Source of the DNA: Nocardia kruczakiae NBRC 101016
Lineage (GTDB): Bacteria > Actinomycetota > Actinomycetes > Mycobacteriales > Mycobacteriaceae
NCBI RefSeq assembly: GCF_001612965.1
Contig: NZ_BDBL01000024.1
Coordinates: 82,772 to 146,771, forward strand
Direction of reading: 5' to 3'
Length of the DNA stretch: 64,000 nt
Positions 44,185-52,539 of this stretch are shown in pieces; the stretch's first letter is position 1, and each line of letters begins with the position of its first letter. The notes under the pieces were generated by a model. The model saw nothing but the letters and a program-made list of their open reading frames with translations, ran no database searches and was not told the DNA's origin. The position numbers were made by a program, and so were the translations under genes.

Positions 44185-44508
44185 TCAGTGCCCCTGTCGC
44201 TGATGCGGCTCCCACTGGTCGCGAGCCTGCGTCCGCTTGCTCTCGAGCGCGATCCACGCCACGCCGCTGATCAGGCACACCGCGCACACCACACCGGCCA
44301 CGATCGCCCATCCACCGAAGCCGTACCCGGCCGCGGTCAGCGCGAGCGCCAGCGCGACGAAACTCAGTGCACACAGCACGATGCCCGGAATGTTGTACGT
44401 GTCCTCGATTCCCTCACCGGCATGCTTGCGCGGCGCTCGCAGCATCCGCCGCCGCTGCGCCTGCTCCTGCGATGTGCTTCCACGCGCCATCCGCGGGTCC
44501 GTCATCAT
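44185..44508 (-). CDS. Small UsfY-like two-helix membrane protein
   Basis: The 107-residue product has a basic N-terminus, the stretch RKHAGEGIEDTYNIPG, and two TM helices (IVLCALSFVALALALTAAG and WAIVAGVVCAVCLISGVAWIAL). The HAGE...PG lead before paired helices recalls mycobacterial UsfY, a SigF-linked stress protein; this is a tentative resemblance. GGAGG precedes two adjacent ATG codons (44508 and 44505). A SigF-type promoter candidate lies upstream, and the catalase gene follows. Confidence 0.68.
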   Translation of the reverse strand: MMTDPRMARGSTSQEQAQRRRMLRAPRKHAGEGIEDTYNIPGIVLCALSFVALALALTAAGYGFGGWAIVAGVVCAVCLISGVAWIALESKRTQARDQWEPHQRQGH

Positions 44509-44570
44509 GGCACCTCCGTTTCCCGGTGTAGGCCGCACAGGGCACACTCCTCCCTGCTTGCAGGCGTACT

Positions 44571-44595
44571 ACCCGGGCTCGGCGGTTCGAATCAG
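44571..44595 (-). promoter_or_regulatory. Candidate SigF-type promoter for the UsfY-like/catalase genes
   Basis: On the minus strand GATT, a 15-nt spacer and GGGTAG (44595 down to 44571) fit the SigF consensus GTTT-N15-GGGTAT at most positions. It is 62 bp ahead of the UsfY-like start. Confidence 0.4.
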
Positions 44596-44756
44596 GCAAA
44601 TCCACCGCCCCGGCGCCCCCGCCTTTCTCCGGCGCCGCCGATCCCGTTCGACTGTCACCGACCGCCCGGCAAACGGTTTGCCAGGACGTCGATCGTGGTG
44701 TTTACTCCCTTCCCGGCGCCGCTGCCCGGCGCTGTTCTACGCGGGTCGTGTCCTGG

Positions 44757-44861
44757 AAGGAGGTGGTCGCTGTGCCCGACGACAGTCATATACGTCGTTT
44801 TGCCAAGAATTCACTCGGCGACCATTCTCGTGTCGACGCGGCCGTGCGGATGTCGCGGTAG
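44757..44861 (+). CDS. Candidate leader peptide upstream of mgtC
   Basis: A near-perfect Shine-Dalgarno AAGGAGGT at 44757-44764 is followed by a GTG at 44772 opening a 29-codon ORF (begins MPDDSHIRRFAKNS, stop TAG at 44859-44861), ending 46 bp before mgtC. The Shine-Dalgarno is among the strongest in the window and serves no other ORF. Leader peptides control mgtC in enterobacteria, and related ideas exist for actinobacteria; this one is a prediction. The rest of the 44509-44907 gap holds only the SigF-type site. Confidence 0.42.
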   Translation, partial: KEVVAVPDDSHIRRFAKNSLGDHSRVDAAVRMSR

Positions 44862-44907
44862 CCCGCGCGCACGAGTTCTCGCCCTCCGATCGAAGGGTTG
44901 TTTGCTC

Positions 44908-45618
44908 ATGTCGACGTGGGAGATGCTGCTGCGCCTGGCCACCGGTGTCGGTGTCGGTGCGGTGATCGGTTTCGAACGCCAGTACCGGGCCCGGATGGCC
45001 GGATTGCGGACCAACGCGCTGGTCTCCGCGGGGGCGGCGTTGTTCGTGCTGTTGTCCGCGCACGGATTTCACGGTGGCGCTGCCGACCCGACCCGGGTCG
45101 CGGCCCAAATCGTTTCCGGTATCGGGTTTCTCGGCGCGGGTGTGATCATCCGCGACGGATTGAACGTGCGGGGTCTCAACACCGCCGCGACGCTCTGGTG
45201 CGCGGCGGCGGTGGGCGCGCTCTCCGGTGCCGGGATGTACGGCACCGCGGCGGCCGGAACGGTCGCGGTCGTCATCGTCAACATCGCGTTGCGGGCGGCC
45301 GGGCGCAGGGTCGATCGTCAGCCGGAATCGGATCACGAGCAACCCGCGCACTACGCGTTCACCGCCGTCACCGACGATGCGCACGAAGCGCATGTGCGCG
45401 CACTGCTCGTACAGGCGTTGACTCGCACCGACTTCCGGCTCGTGTCGGTCGCCAGCGCCAACGCCGAGGATGCGGGCCGGGTGGAGGTGCGCGCGGATCT
45501 GGTCGGCGATCAACGCGACGACCGGCAGATGGAGTCGGCGGTCAGCCGGTTGAGTCTGGAACCGTCGGTGACCAGTGTCGGATGGCGCACGGTCGAACCG
45601 GTCGCGCCCGGGCTGTAG
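44908..45618 (+). CDS. mgtC: MgtC/SapB-family membrane protein
   Basis: The 236-residue protein has the MgtC N-terminal membrane domain (MLLRLATGVGVGAVIGFERQYRARMAGLRTNALVSAGAALF, GIGFLGAGVIIRDGLNVRGLNTAATLW, then a further helix) and a cytoplasmic ACT-like C-terminal domain from about residue 150. MgtC proteins modulate ATP synthase and growth in low magnesium and inside macrophages. The ATG at 44908 lacks a strong ribosome site, which fits translational control from the upstream leader ORF. No M-box riboswitch was recognised. Confidence 0.9.
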   Translation: MSTWEMLLRLATGVGVGAVIGFERQYRARMAGLRTNALVSAGAALFVLLSAHGFHGGAADPTRVAAQIVSGIGFLGAGVIIRDGLNVRGLNTAATLWCAAAVGALSGAGMYGTAAAGTVAVVIVNIALRAAGRRVDRQPESDHEQPAHYAFTAVTDDAHEAHVRALLVQALTRTDFRLVSVASANAEDAGRVEVRADLVGDQRDDRQMESAVSRLSLEPSVTSVGWRTVEPVAPGL

Positions 45619-45767
45619 TGCGCACGCGGGGTGACATCGGTCACAGGGCCGCCAGCGCGGGCCGAGCCGGCGGCTACGCCCGCGACACCGCCACCCGCGA
45701 GCTCGCCTATGCCGTCGAGGCGCTCGGCAAGGCGGTGGGAGCGCTCGCCCGCGAATTGCACAGCTGA
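45618..45767 (+). CDS. Possible small protein coupled to mgtC
   Basis: A GTG overlapping the mgtC stop (TAGTG) opens 49 codons ending at 45767. The second half (TATRELAYAVEALGKAVGAL) forms a convincing amphipathic helix and third positions are nearly all G or C. There is no family I recognise. It may be a real small partner of MgtC or a remnant. Confidence 0.35.
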   Translation: MRTRGDIGHRAASAGRAGGYARDTATRELAYAVEALGKAVGALARELHS

Positions 45768-45820
45768 GTAGCGACGACGCTCCGACCTGCACCGATACCC
45801 CCCATCACTATGCTGACGCC

Positions 45821-47065
45821 GTGAGCACTGGCGCCCCGATGGTTTCCGTCCCCGCCGATCCGGACACCGTGACCGCGGTCGGTCCCGAGGACGACCCCAC
45901 CGCGGCCGGTCTGCGGCCCGGCGACGTCGAAGCGGTGTGGGAGTCGGTCCGCGCGTGGTATCGGCTGGGAACCACTCCCGCGATCCAGATCTGCCTGCGC
46001 CGCCACGGCGCGATCGTGCTGAACCGGGCCATCGGCCACGGCTGGGGTAACGCCCCCGGCGACGGGCCCGACGTCGAACGCACACCGATCACCGTCGACT
46101 CCCCGTTCTGTGGTTTCTCCACCGCCAAAGGCGTCGCCGCGACGGTGATGGCGATGCTGATCGAGCAGGGCGCCTTCGCCCCCGAAGACCGGGTGTGTGA
46201 CTACATTCCGGAATTCGCGGCGCACGGCAAGGGCCGCATCACCATCGCCGATGTGCTCTCCCACTCCGCCGGCGTGCCGTTCATGCCGGCGGGCTATCGC
46301 GGCTTCGACGCCGTCGTGGACGAGGAACTCGCGGTGCGGGCGCTGATCGAGTTGCGGCCGAGTTGGCCGCCCCGGCGATTCCGCGTCTATCACGCCCTGA
46401 CCAGCGGGTTGATCCTGCGCCTGCTGGTCCAGCGTGCGACCGGCAAGCGGATGCGCGACCATCTCGCCGAACGGGTGCTGAATCCGCTCGGCTTCCGATG
46501 GACCACGTTCGGCGTGGCCCCCGAGGACGTCGACCGGGTGGTGCCGAGCGTGCGCACCGGACCGCGGCCTTCCCGAGCCTTCTCGATGGTGGCCGGCAAG
46601 GCACTCGGCGGCGGCATGAGTGCCTCCACGTCGGCGGAATCGGTGCGCGCGTTCCTCACCGCCGAGCTGCCCTCCGGCAATCTCGTGACCACCGCCTCGG
46701 AACTTTCCCGCTTCTACGAAATACTGTGTCGCGGTGGGGAACTCGACGGTGTGCGGATCCTGTCCCCCGACACGCTGCGCGGCGCGATCGCACCGGCGCC
46801 CCGGATCCCGGGCATCGTGGGCCGGGTCAGTCGCGCTGGATTCGAGCTGGGCGGGCGCCGGTCGAAATTCGGCGCCCACACCGAAACCCATTTCGGCCGT
46901 AGCGGTCTGACCACCCAGTACGGCTGGGCCGACCTCGACCGCGGACTGTCCGGCGCGATCCTGACCAGCGGCAAGTCGACCGTGGACACCGAGCGGCCCT
47001 GGCAGTTGTGCGCACAGATCTCGGCGGTCGTTCCGCACTCGCCCATCGCCCGACCGCAGGGCTAG
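45821..47065 (+). CDS. Serine beta-lactamase-fold esterase (EstB/LipE-like)
   Basis: The 414-residue protein belongs to the class C beta-lactamase/esterase family. It has the SxxK nucleophile motif in CGFSTAKGVAATVMAM, LSHSAGVP, a Tyr in RVYHALTSG at the YxN-like position, and GRSGLTTQYGW near the C-terminus. No signal peptide is evident, so a cytoplasmic lipid or ester hydrolase is likelier than antibiotic resistance. The GTG at 45821 is the natural start. It is convergent with the P-type ATPase gene. Confidence 0.85.
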   Translation: MSTGAPMVSVPADPDTVTAVGPEDDPTAAGLRPGDVEAVWESVRAWYRLGTTPAIQICLRRHGAIVLNRAIGHGWGNAPGDGPDVERTPITVDSPFCGFSTAKGVAATVMAMLIEQGAFAPEDRVCDYIPEFAAHGKGRITIADVLSHSAGVPFMPAGYRGFDAVVDEELAVRALIELRPSWPPRRFRVYHALTSGLILRLLVQRATGKRMRDHLAERVLNPLGFRWTTFGVAPEDVDRVVPSVRTGPRPSRAFSMVAGKALGGGMSASTSAESVRAFLTAELPSGNLVTTASELSRFYEILCRGGELDGVRILSPDTLRGAIAPAPRIPGIVGRVSRAGFELGGRRSKFGAHTETHFGRSGLTTQYGWADLDRGLSGAILTSGKSTVDTERPWQLCAQISAVVPHSPIARPQG

Positions 47066-47082
47066 CGCCGTCCGGCCGGCTC

Positions 47083-49407
47083 TCACCCCTGCCGCTGCGG
47101 CAAGCGAAGTCGCTCGAGCGACACCGCGTTCAGCGCGACGATGATGCTGGAGCCCGACATGGTCAGAGCGGCGATCTCCGGACGCAGGGTGAACCCGAAG
47201 GCCGGCTCGAACACACCCGCCGCGATCGGGAGGGCGACCGCGTTGTATCCCACCGCCCACGCCAGGTTCTGATGCATCTTGCGCAGGGTGCCGCGCCCGA
47301 TCCGTAATGCGGTGGGCACATCGAGCGGGTCCGATCGCATCAGAACCACATCGGCGGTGTCGATGGCCACGTCCGTACCGGCGCCGATGGCGATGCCGAG
47401 GTCGGCCCGCGCCAGCGCGGGCGCGTCGTTCACGCCGTCGCCGACCATCGCGACTCTCCTTCCGCCGGACTGTAATTGCGCGATGGTGTCGGCCTTGTCA
47501 CCGGGCAGCACCTCCGCGATGACGGTGTCGATACCCGATTCGGCCGCGATGCGGTCGGCGGTCGCGCGATTGTCGCCGGTGAGCATCACGACTTCCATAC
47601 CCAGATCGTGCATTTCGCGCACCGCCGCGGCGGCGGTGTCGCGAGGCGCGTCGGCGATGCCGACGACCGCGACCGCCTTGTCGTCGACCGCCACCAGCAC
47701 CGCGGTCTGCCCGCCGTCCGCGATCCTGGCCCGAGCCGCGGCCGAGTCGCCGAGTTCGATCCCCTCACGGTCCAGCAGTCGCCGGTTGCCGACGACGACG
47801 CGCTGCCCGTCGACCGTGGCGACGGCGCCGTGGCCGGGGACGTTCTCGAACTTCTCGGCCCGCGCCGGCGCGACGCCGCGTTCCTCGGCGTAGCGGACGA
47901 TCGCCTGGGCCAGCGGGTGTTCGGACTCGCGCTCGACGGCGGCCACCGCCGCGAGCAACCGGGGTGAGGGCTCGGCGGCCGAGGTCACGAATTCGGTGAC
48001 GGCCGGTTCGCCCTTGGTCAGGGTGCCGGTCTTGTCCAGTACCACCACGTCCACGCGGGCCGCGGTCTCCAGCGCGAGGGCGTTCTTGAACAGCACGCCC
48101 CGGCGAGCGCCGAGGCCGGTGCCGACCATGATCGCCGTCGGCGTGGCCAGGCCGAGCGCGTCGGGGCACGTGATCACCACGACGGTGATCGCGAACAACA
48201 TGGCGGTGGCGAAGGTGGCACCGGCGAGCAGCCATCCGGCCAGGGTGGCCGCACCGCCGATCAGCGCGACCAGTACCAGCCAGAACGCCGCGCGATCGGC
48301 CAGCTGCTGGCCCGGTGCCTTCGAATTCTGCGCCTGCTGAACGAGATTCACGATCTGTGCCAGTGCGGTGTCGGAGCCGACCTTGTCCGCACGCACGCGC
48401 AGGGTGCCGTCGACGTTGATGCTGGCGCCGATCACCGGAGCACCGGGTTGTTTGTGCACCGGCAGACTCTCGCCGGTCACCATCGACTCGTCGACCTCGC
48501 TGTCGCCGTCTTCCACGACGCCGTCGACCGGGATCTTGGCACCGGGCCGCACCAGCAGCAGATCGCCGACGGCGACCTCGGCGGTGGGAATCTCCACCTC
48601 CTCACCGTCACGCAACACCACCGCGCGCGGCGGCGCCAGATCCAGCAGCGTGCGGATGGCGTCGGTGGCCCCGCCGCGGGCGCGCATCTCGAACCAGTGC
48701 CCGAGCAGCACGAAGGTGGCGAGCATGGTCGACGCCTCGTAGAAGACCGCGCCACCGCCCGTGAGCGTGACGGCCAGCGAATACAGCCAGCCCGCGCCGA
48801 TGGCGACCGCCACCAGCACCATCATGTCGAGGGTCCGCGCCCGCAGCGCCTGCCACGCACCGGTGAAGAAGATCGTCGACGAATAGCCGATCACCGGCAG
48901 GCTCAGGATCAACGCCCACACATCCTGGCGCAGCCCGAACGGCACCGGCAGGTCGATGCCGAACATATCCGTCGCCATCGGCGACCACATCATGACGAGC
49001 ACCGAGAAGACCAGCGCGACCAGGAATCGGTTGCGCATATCGGCGGCCATCGCGGCCATCGACATGTCGTGATGACCGTGTGTGCCGTGATGTCCGTGCG
49101 GAGGTGCCGCGGGTTCGTGCCGGTGCGCGCCGGCCGGTTCGGACGGCTCGGCCAGCGGATCGCAGACGTGCCGGGGCACCGACAGTCCGGAGCAGTGGAT
49201 TCCGCAGTCGCGCAACCATTCCCGCAGTTCGTGGACCGAGGTCCGGGCCGGGTCGAAGCCGACCGTCGCGGTCTGGGCGGCGGGATTGACCGTGGTCTCG
49301 AGTACACCGGGACGGGCTCGCAGGACCCGGGTGGCGACCTGCTGGCGGCTCGCCCAGTGCAGGCCACTCAGATCCAGCACCACGGTTGCGTGACGGCTGT
49401 CATCCAT
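47083..49407 (-). CDS. P1B-type heavy-metal ATPase with CPD motif
   Basis: The 774-residue pump has an N-terminal HMA-like ferredoxin-fold region lacking the CxxC pair (about residues 5-70), a His-rich loop (HRHEPAAPPHGHHGTHGHHD), an actuator TGES, the phosphorylated Asp458 in DKTGT, HP in SEHPLAQ, and GDGVND. The intramembrane motif is C414-P415-D416 (ITCPDALGLATP) instead of the CPC of copper pumps or CPH of CopB. With the CsoR-like operator upstream, copper is the best guess, but the CPD site and His-rich loop leave the metal open. The ATG at 49407 follows GAGGAG. Confidence 0.88.
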   Translation of the reverse strand: MDDSRHATVVLDLSGLHWASRQQVATRVLRARPGVLETTVNPAAQTATVGFDPARTSVHELREWLRDCGIHCSGLSVPRHVCDPLAEPSEPAGAHRHEPAAPPHGHHGTHGHHDMSMAAMAADMRNRFLVALVFSVLVMMWSPMATDMFGIDLPVPFGLRQDVWALILSLPVIGYSSTIFFTGAWQALRARTLDMMVLVAVAIGAGWLYSLAVTLTGGGAVFYEASTMLATFVLLGHWFEMRARGGATDAIRTLLDLAPPRAVVLRDGEEVEIPTAEVAVGDLLLVRPGAKIPVDGVVEDGDSEVDESMVTGESLPVHKQPGAPVIGASINVDGTLRVRADKVGSDTALAQIVNLVQQAQNSKAPGQQLADRAAFWLVLVALIGGAATLAGWLLAGATFATAMLFAITVVVITCPDALGLATPTAIMVGTGLGARRGVLFKNALALETAARVDVVVLDKTGTLTKGEPAVTEFVTSAAEPSPRLLAAVAAVERESEHPLAQAIVRYAEERGVAPARAEKFENVPGHGAVATVDGQRVVVGNRRLLDREGIELGDSAAARARIADGGQTAVLVAVDDKAVAVVGIADAPRDTAAAAVREMHDLGMEVVMLTGDNRATADRIAAESGIDTVIAEVLPGDKADTIAQLQSGGRRVAMVGDGVNDAPALARADLGIAIGAGTDVAIDTADVVLMRSDPLDVPTALRIGRGTLRKMHQNLAWAVGYNAVALPIAAGVFEPAFGFTLRPEIAALTMSGSSIIVALNAVSLERLRLPQRQG

Positions 49408-49447
49408 GTGCACGACTCCTCTCGACCGGCGCGAGCGACTACAAGAC

Positions 49448-49470
49448 CATATACCCACAGGGGGTATATG
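49448..49470. promoter_or_regulatory. CsoR-like copper operator
   Basis: CATATACCC (49448-49456) and GGGTATATG (49462-49470) form a perfect 9-bp inverted repeat with the 5-bp centre ACAGG. The ATACCC/GGGTAT core matches known CsoR operators. It lies 40 bp upstream of the ATPase gene. No csoR gene is in the window. Confidence 0.65.
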
Positions 49471-49594
49471 CCAAACAAGGTGCTTTCACCTGCCCCGGAA
49501 GGTCGGGGCTCGCCACCGTCATGGGCCGTCGTTAACATGGTCGGCTCAGGGGGCGACTATTCGGCGAAGGATGTTTCGGGCGGCGGAGGTTCCG

Positions 49595-50677
49595 ATGAGG
49601 GTGTCGAACTCCCGCGGCGGGCGCGATACCGTCGATATCGCGCTGGTCGTGCCCGGTAGCGGACCGGCGGGCCTGTTCGGCCCGTCCTGTGAGGCGTGCG
49701 CCGCGCTGGCGGTGGAGGACATCAATCGCGCGGGCGGAATCTTGGATCGGCCGGTGCGATTGCACACGGTCGACGCGGGCGCGCCGCTGCCACTGCTGGC
49801 CGAGCGCATCGATCGCATGATCGGCACCGGCGCCGTCGACGGCGTGGTGGGCTGGCATCTGTCCAACGCCCGCCGGGTGCTGACGCCCCGTACGGCCGGA
49901 CGGGTGCCGTACGTCTATACCACGTTCTACGAGGGCGGCGAGAATTCCGACGGCGTGTACATGGTCGGCGAGACGCCCGATCATCAGCTCTTCCCGGCGT
50001 TGCGCTGGCTGCGCGCGGAACAGGGCATCCGCCGCTGGTGCATCGTCGGCAACGATTACGTGTGGCCGCGCGAAACCGCCCGGGTCACCCGCGAGGCGGC
50101 GGCATTCGGGGATATCGACATCGTCGGCGAGACATTCGTCCCGCTCGGCAGCCGCGCCTTCGGGCCCGCCCTCGATCTGATTCGACGCTCCTCCGCCCAG
50201 GGGGTGCTGCTGCTGATGGTCGGTGCCGACTGCGCGGCGTTCAATCGCGCCTTCGCCCGCGCCGGCCTCGACGAGGACAGGCTGCGGCTGAGCATGATGA
50301 TCGGCGAGGACGTCCTCTACGCGGGCGGCCCGGAGAGCACCCGCGGATTGTTCACCGCCTCAGGCTATTTCGAGAGCGTGGTATCGCCCGAGGCGATGGA
50401 ATTCGGCAGCCGCTACACCGCCCGGTACGGCACCTTCGCCCCGGCGCTGAACAATATCGGCGAATCCTGCTACGAGGGTCTGCTGCTGTTCGCCTCCCTG
50501 GCGGAGGCGGCGCGCAGCCTCGACGTGCGCGATATCGAGCGCCACGCCGCCCGGGTGCGCTACGGCGGCCCGCGTGGTGAGGTGAAGGTCCGCGGCGCCC
50601 ACACCACCCAGCCCGTCTACCTCGCCGATGCCGACGGCGTCGACTTCGACGTGGTGAGCGAATTGCGCCGCGCCTGA
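49595..50677 (+). CDS. AmiC/urea-type periplasmic-binding-fold protein, apparently cytoplasmic
   Basis: The 360-residue protein has the type-I binding-protein fold of urea/amide/branched-chain amino-acid receptors: VDIALVVPGSGPAGLFGPSCEACAALAVEDINRAGGIL, then VVGWHLSNARRVL, RVPYVYTTFYEGGE, RWCIVGNDYVWPRE and NIGESCYEGLLLFA. It has no signal peptide or lipobox and no transporter genes beside it, so it looks like a cytoplasmic ligand sensor of the AmiC/NhhC kind. Its partner (an antiterminator or regulator) is not visible. The ATG at 49595 has CGGAGG upstream. Confidence 0.75.
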   Translation: MRVSNSRGGRDTVDIALVVPGSGPAGLFGPSCEACAALAVEDINRAGGILDRPVRLHTVDAGAPLPLLAERIDRMIGTGAVDGVVGWHLSNARRVLTPRTAGRVPYVYTTFYEGGENSDGVYMVGETPDHQLFPALRWLRAEQGIRRWCIVGNDYVWPRETARVTREAAAFGDIDIVGETFVPLGSRAFGPALDLIRRSSAQGVLLLMVGADCAAFNRAFARAGLDEDRLRLSMMIGEDVLYAGGPESTRGLFTASGYFESVVSPEAMEFGSRYTARYGTFAPALNNIGESCYEGLLLFASLAEAARSLDVRDIERHAARVRYGGPRGEVKVRGAHTTQPVYLADADGVDFDVVSELRRA

Positions 50678-52065
50678 GCCGGATTCGGCTCCGGCCCCGC
50701 CACATCGCCGGCCCCGCGCCGGCCGAGGGCATCCTCCGGCCTGAGCCGCCCGATCAGGAGCACGATGGCGGCGCAGCCGATCCCGATCCCGGCGGCGACG
50801 ATCCCCGGCACCGCGGTGACTGCCGCCTCGGCACTGCGGAACCAGGTGTGGGAATACTCGAGCCGGCCCAGGTCACGACCCTGCAGCGCCACCCCTGCGG
50901 AGGGCACGAAGAGGATCACGATCCCGACGACCGCACTGGTCGCACGCGGGCCGATCGCACACCCCAGGGCGTAGCCCGCCATCACCGCCAGTGCGATACA
51001 GCTCGGCACGGTCACCGCCGCGGTCGGCACGTCCACCACCGCTGAGCTCACCGCGGCCGCGATCGCCAGCACGACCGAGCCCGCGACGGCCGGCATCGGC
51101 AGGCGGATTCGCCATCCGGCGTAGAGCCCGGCGCCCGCGGCCGCGACCACCAGCACGGTCGACCAGGAGGGCCGGGGAACGGTGAGCAGAGCCGACCCCG
51201 CCGAGGCGAAGGCCACCATGACCACGATCAGCATTCCGTCCCGTCGGGGCAGCAGCAGCGCCGCCGCCGCCGTGGCGAGCAGCAGTATCGCCCCGCCCAC
51301 CAGGATCGATACGAGCGCGCCGCCGCGGGCCATCCACACGGATGTGGCCAGGGTCGCCGAGACGATCACGACGGCGGACACCACCGGTTTCAGCGGCACC
51401 ACAGCACTGTCGTCGGGTTCGGGTTGCCGCTCCTGCCGGAACAGCACGGCCGTGAACAGCATCAGTCCCAGTGCGACGAGAATCAGCCAGACCGGGGGCG
51501 CCCCGCGCAGGATGCCCTCCCCTGGGACGGCGGACGCGAAATCCGGCGCCTGGGTGAGGTCGGCGAACAGAATCGAGGCCAGCGCACCGAACAGATAACC
51601 CCCGGCCGGCGCGCGGCGATGCCAGACCGCCGCGGCCAGACAGCCCAGGATCACGCCGGCGAGCATGGAGTCGACATAGTTGAGCGTGGACAGCGTCCGG
51701 GTCTCCAGCCGCACGAGCAGGGTGTGGTTGACCAGCATCGTCGCGGTCGCACAGAAGACGGCGCACCAGGCCAGGCGACTGTTGCCGATCGCCGCCGACA
51801 CCGAGACCGCGATCACCGCGATGAGCGCTCCGGCGGTCAGGGCCAGCGGCATATTGAAGATCAGCAGGTCGACCTGCAGCGCCGACCCCGGCGAGAGCCA
51901 GGACTGGCTGATCGGCATCATCATGGCCAGCCCGGCGACCGCGGCGGTGATGCAGGCGGCCGAGGTTTCCGCGGCCACTCGCAGCCATCGCGCGTCGGTG
52001 ATGCCGGCCGACAACCGTTGTACGTGCCCCCGGATATCCGGAGAACCGAAAGTCACAGCACTCAT
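50617..52065 (-). CDS. Polytopic membrane protein of unknown function
   Basis: The 482-residue product has about twelve to fourteen hydrophobic segments in two halves separated by a charged loop near residue 215 (RQERQPEPDDSAV). It ends in a polar tail. The layout suggests a transporter or channel, but no family signature is recognisable. The start MSAVTFGSPDIRGHVQRLSAG is followed by the first helix near residue 30. Its last 61 bp overlap the convergent binding-protein gene; if real, that overlap is unusual. Confidence 0.65.
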   Translation of the reverse strand: MSAVTFGSPDIRGHVQRLSAGITDARWLRVAAETSAACITAAVAGLAMMMPISQSWLSPGSALQVDLLIFNMPLALTAGALIAVIAVSVSAAIGNSRLAWCAVFCATATMLVNHTLLVRLETRTLSTLNYVDSMLAGVILGCLAAAVWHRRAPAGGYLFGALASILFADLTQAPDFASAVPGEGILRGAPPVWLILVALGLMLFTAVLFRQERQPEPDDSAVVPLKPVVSAVVIVSATLATSVWMARGGALVSILVGGAILLLATAAAALLLPRRDGMLIVVMVAFASAGSALLTVPRPSWSTVLVVAAAGAGLYAGWRIRLPMPAVAGSVVLAIAAAVSSAVVDVPTAAVTVPSCIALAVMAGYALGCAIGPRATSAVVGIVILFVPSAGVALQGRDLGRLEYSHTWFRSAEAAVTAVPGIVAAGIGIGCAAIVLLIGRLRPEDALGRRGAGDVAGPEPNPAQARRNSLTTSKSTPSASAR

Positions 52066-52322
52066 GCCGGACTCCGTCCCCAGCAGGTAACGCCTGGGCG
52101 TGACTACCCCGCCGATTCGTTAGCCGAATGATTGCGGGACCGACACTACCGGAGCGCGGAAGCACCACTCGAGCCTCTGATCGGTATCTGGGGCCGGAAA
52201 TCGGCAGTTCGATGAGGATTTGCTAACGGTTCGGTCGCGACGGATATAGCTTTCGTATCAATTCCGTCCGCCGCCGCGTGTCACCCACCCGTTCGCCCAG
52301 GTCGCGCCTGATTCGCACGGGC
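52066..52322. other. Intergenic stretch, no supported gene
   Basis: The region carries the promoter space of the polytopic membrane protein gene. Together with the hairpin that follows, it makes a gene-free gap of 318 bp. It has an AT-richer patch around 52200-52265 and no ORF with coding character. Confidence 0.4.
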
Positions 52323-52375
52323 GCGCCCGTTGCCGGATCGTGTCCGAGGTCCTCGGCGCGATCGGCAACGGGCGC
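52323..52375 (-). terminator. Compound hairpin after a small minus-strand ORF
   Basis: GCGCCCGTTGCCG at 52323-52335 pairs with its complement at 52363-52375, and the intervening DNA holds a second small hairpin (CCGAG at 52344-52348 with CTCGG at 52352-52356). It starts 8 bp past the stop of the ORF at 52384-52539. Confidence 0.5.
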
Positions 52376-52383
52376 CGCGTGAT

Positions 52384-52539
52384 CTACCGGGCTACGTCGT
52401 CGGCGGGCGCCTCCCCGCCCTCGGGCCCGGCCGAGGAACTCGCACTGCGAAACAGCGGACGATGCGCCACCCCGCCGGCGGGTGCCGGCGTCTCGATGGG
52501 TACCGGACTGTGGCTGAACAGATTCGGCTGCTCACTCAT
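52384..52539 (-). CDS. Small hypothetical protein
   Basis: A 51-residue minus-strand ORF (starts MSEQPNLFSHSPVPIETPAP, rich in Pro, Ser, Ala and Gly, no Cys). It has GAAGGA 8 bp before its ATG at 52539, GC-rich third positions and a hairpin just after its stop. Its first residues resemble the MSEQKPNP start of the DUF5313 protein upstream on the same strand. It could be a small disordered protein or a precursor peptide; nothing proves function. Confidence 0.45.
   Translation of the reverse strand: MSEQPNLFSHSPVPIETPAPAGGVAHRPLFRSASSSAGPEGGEAPADDVAR

Noticed and set aside
44548..44907. M-box (magnesium) riboswitch ahead of mgtC
   Set aside because: I looked for the conserved M-box core and did not find it; a leader peptide fits the sequence better.
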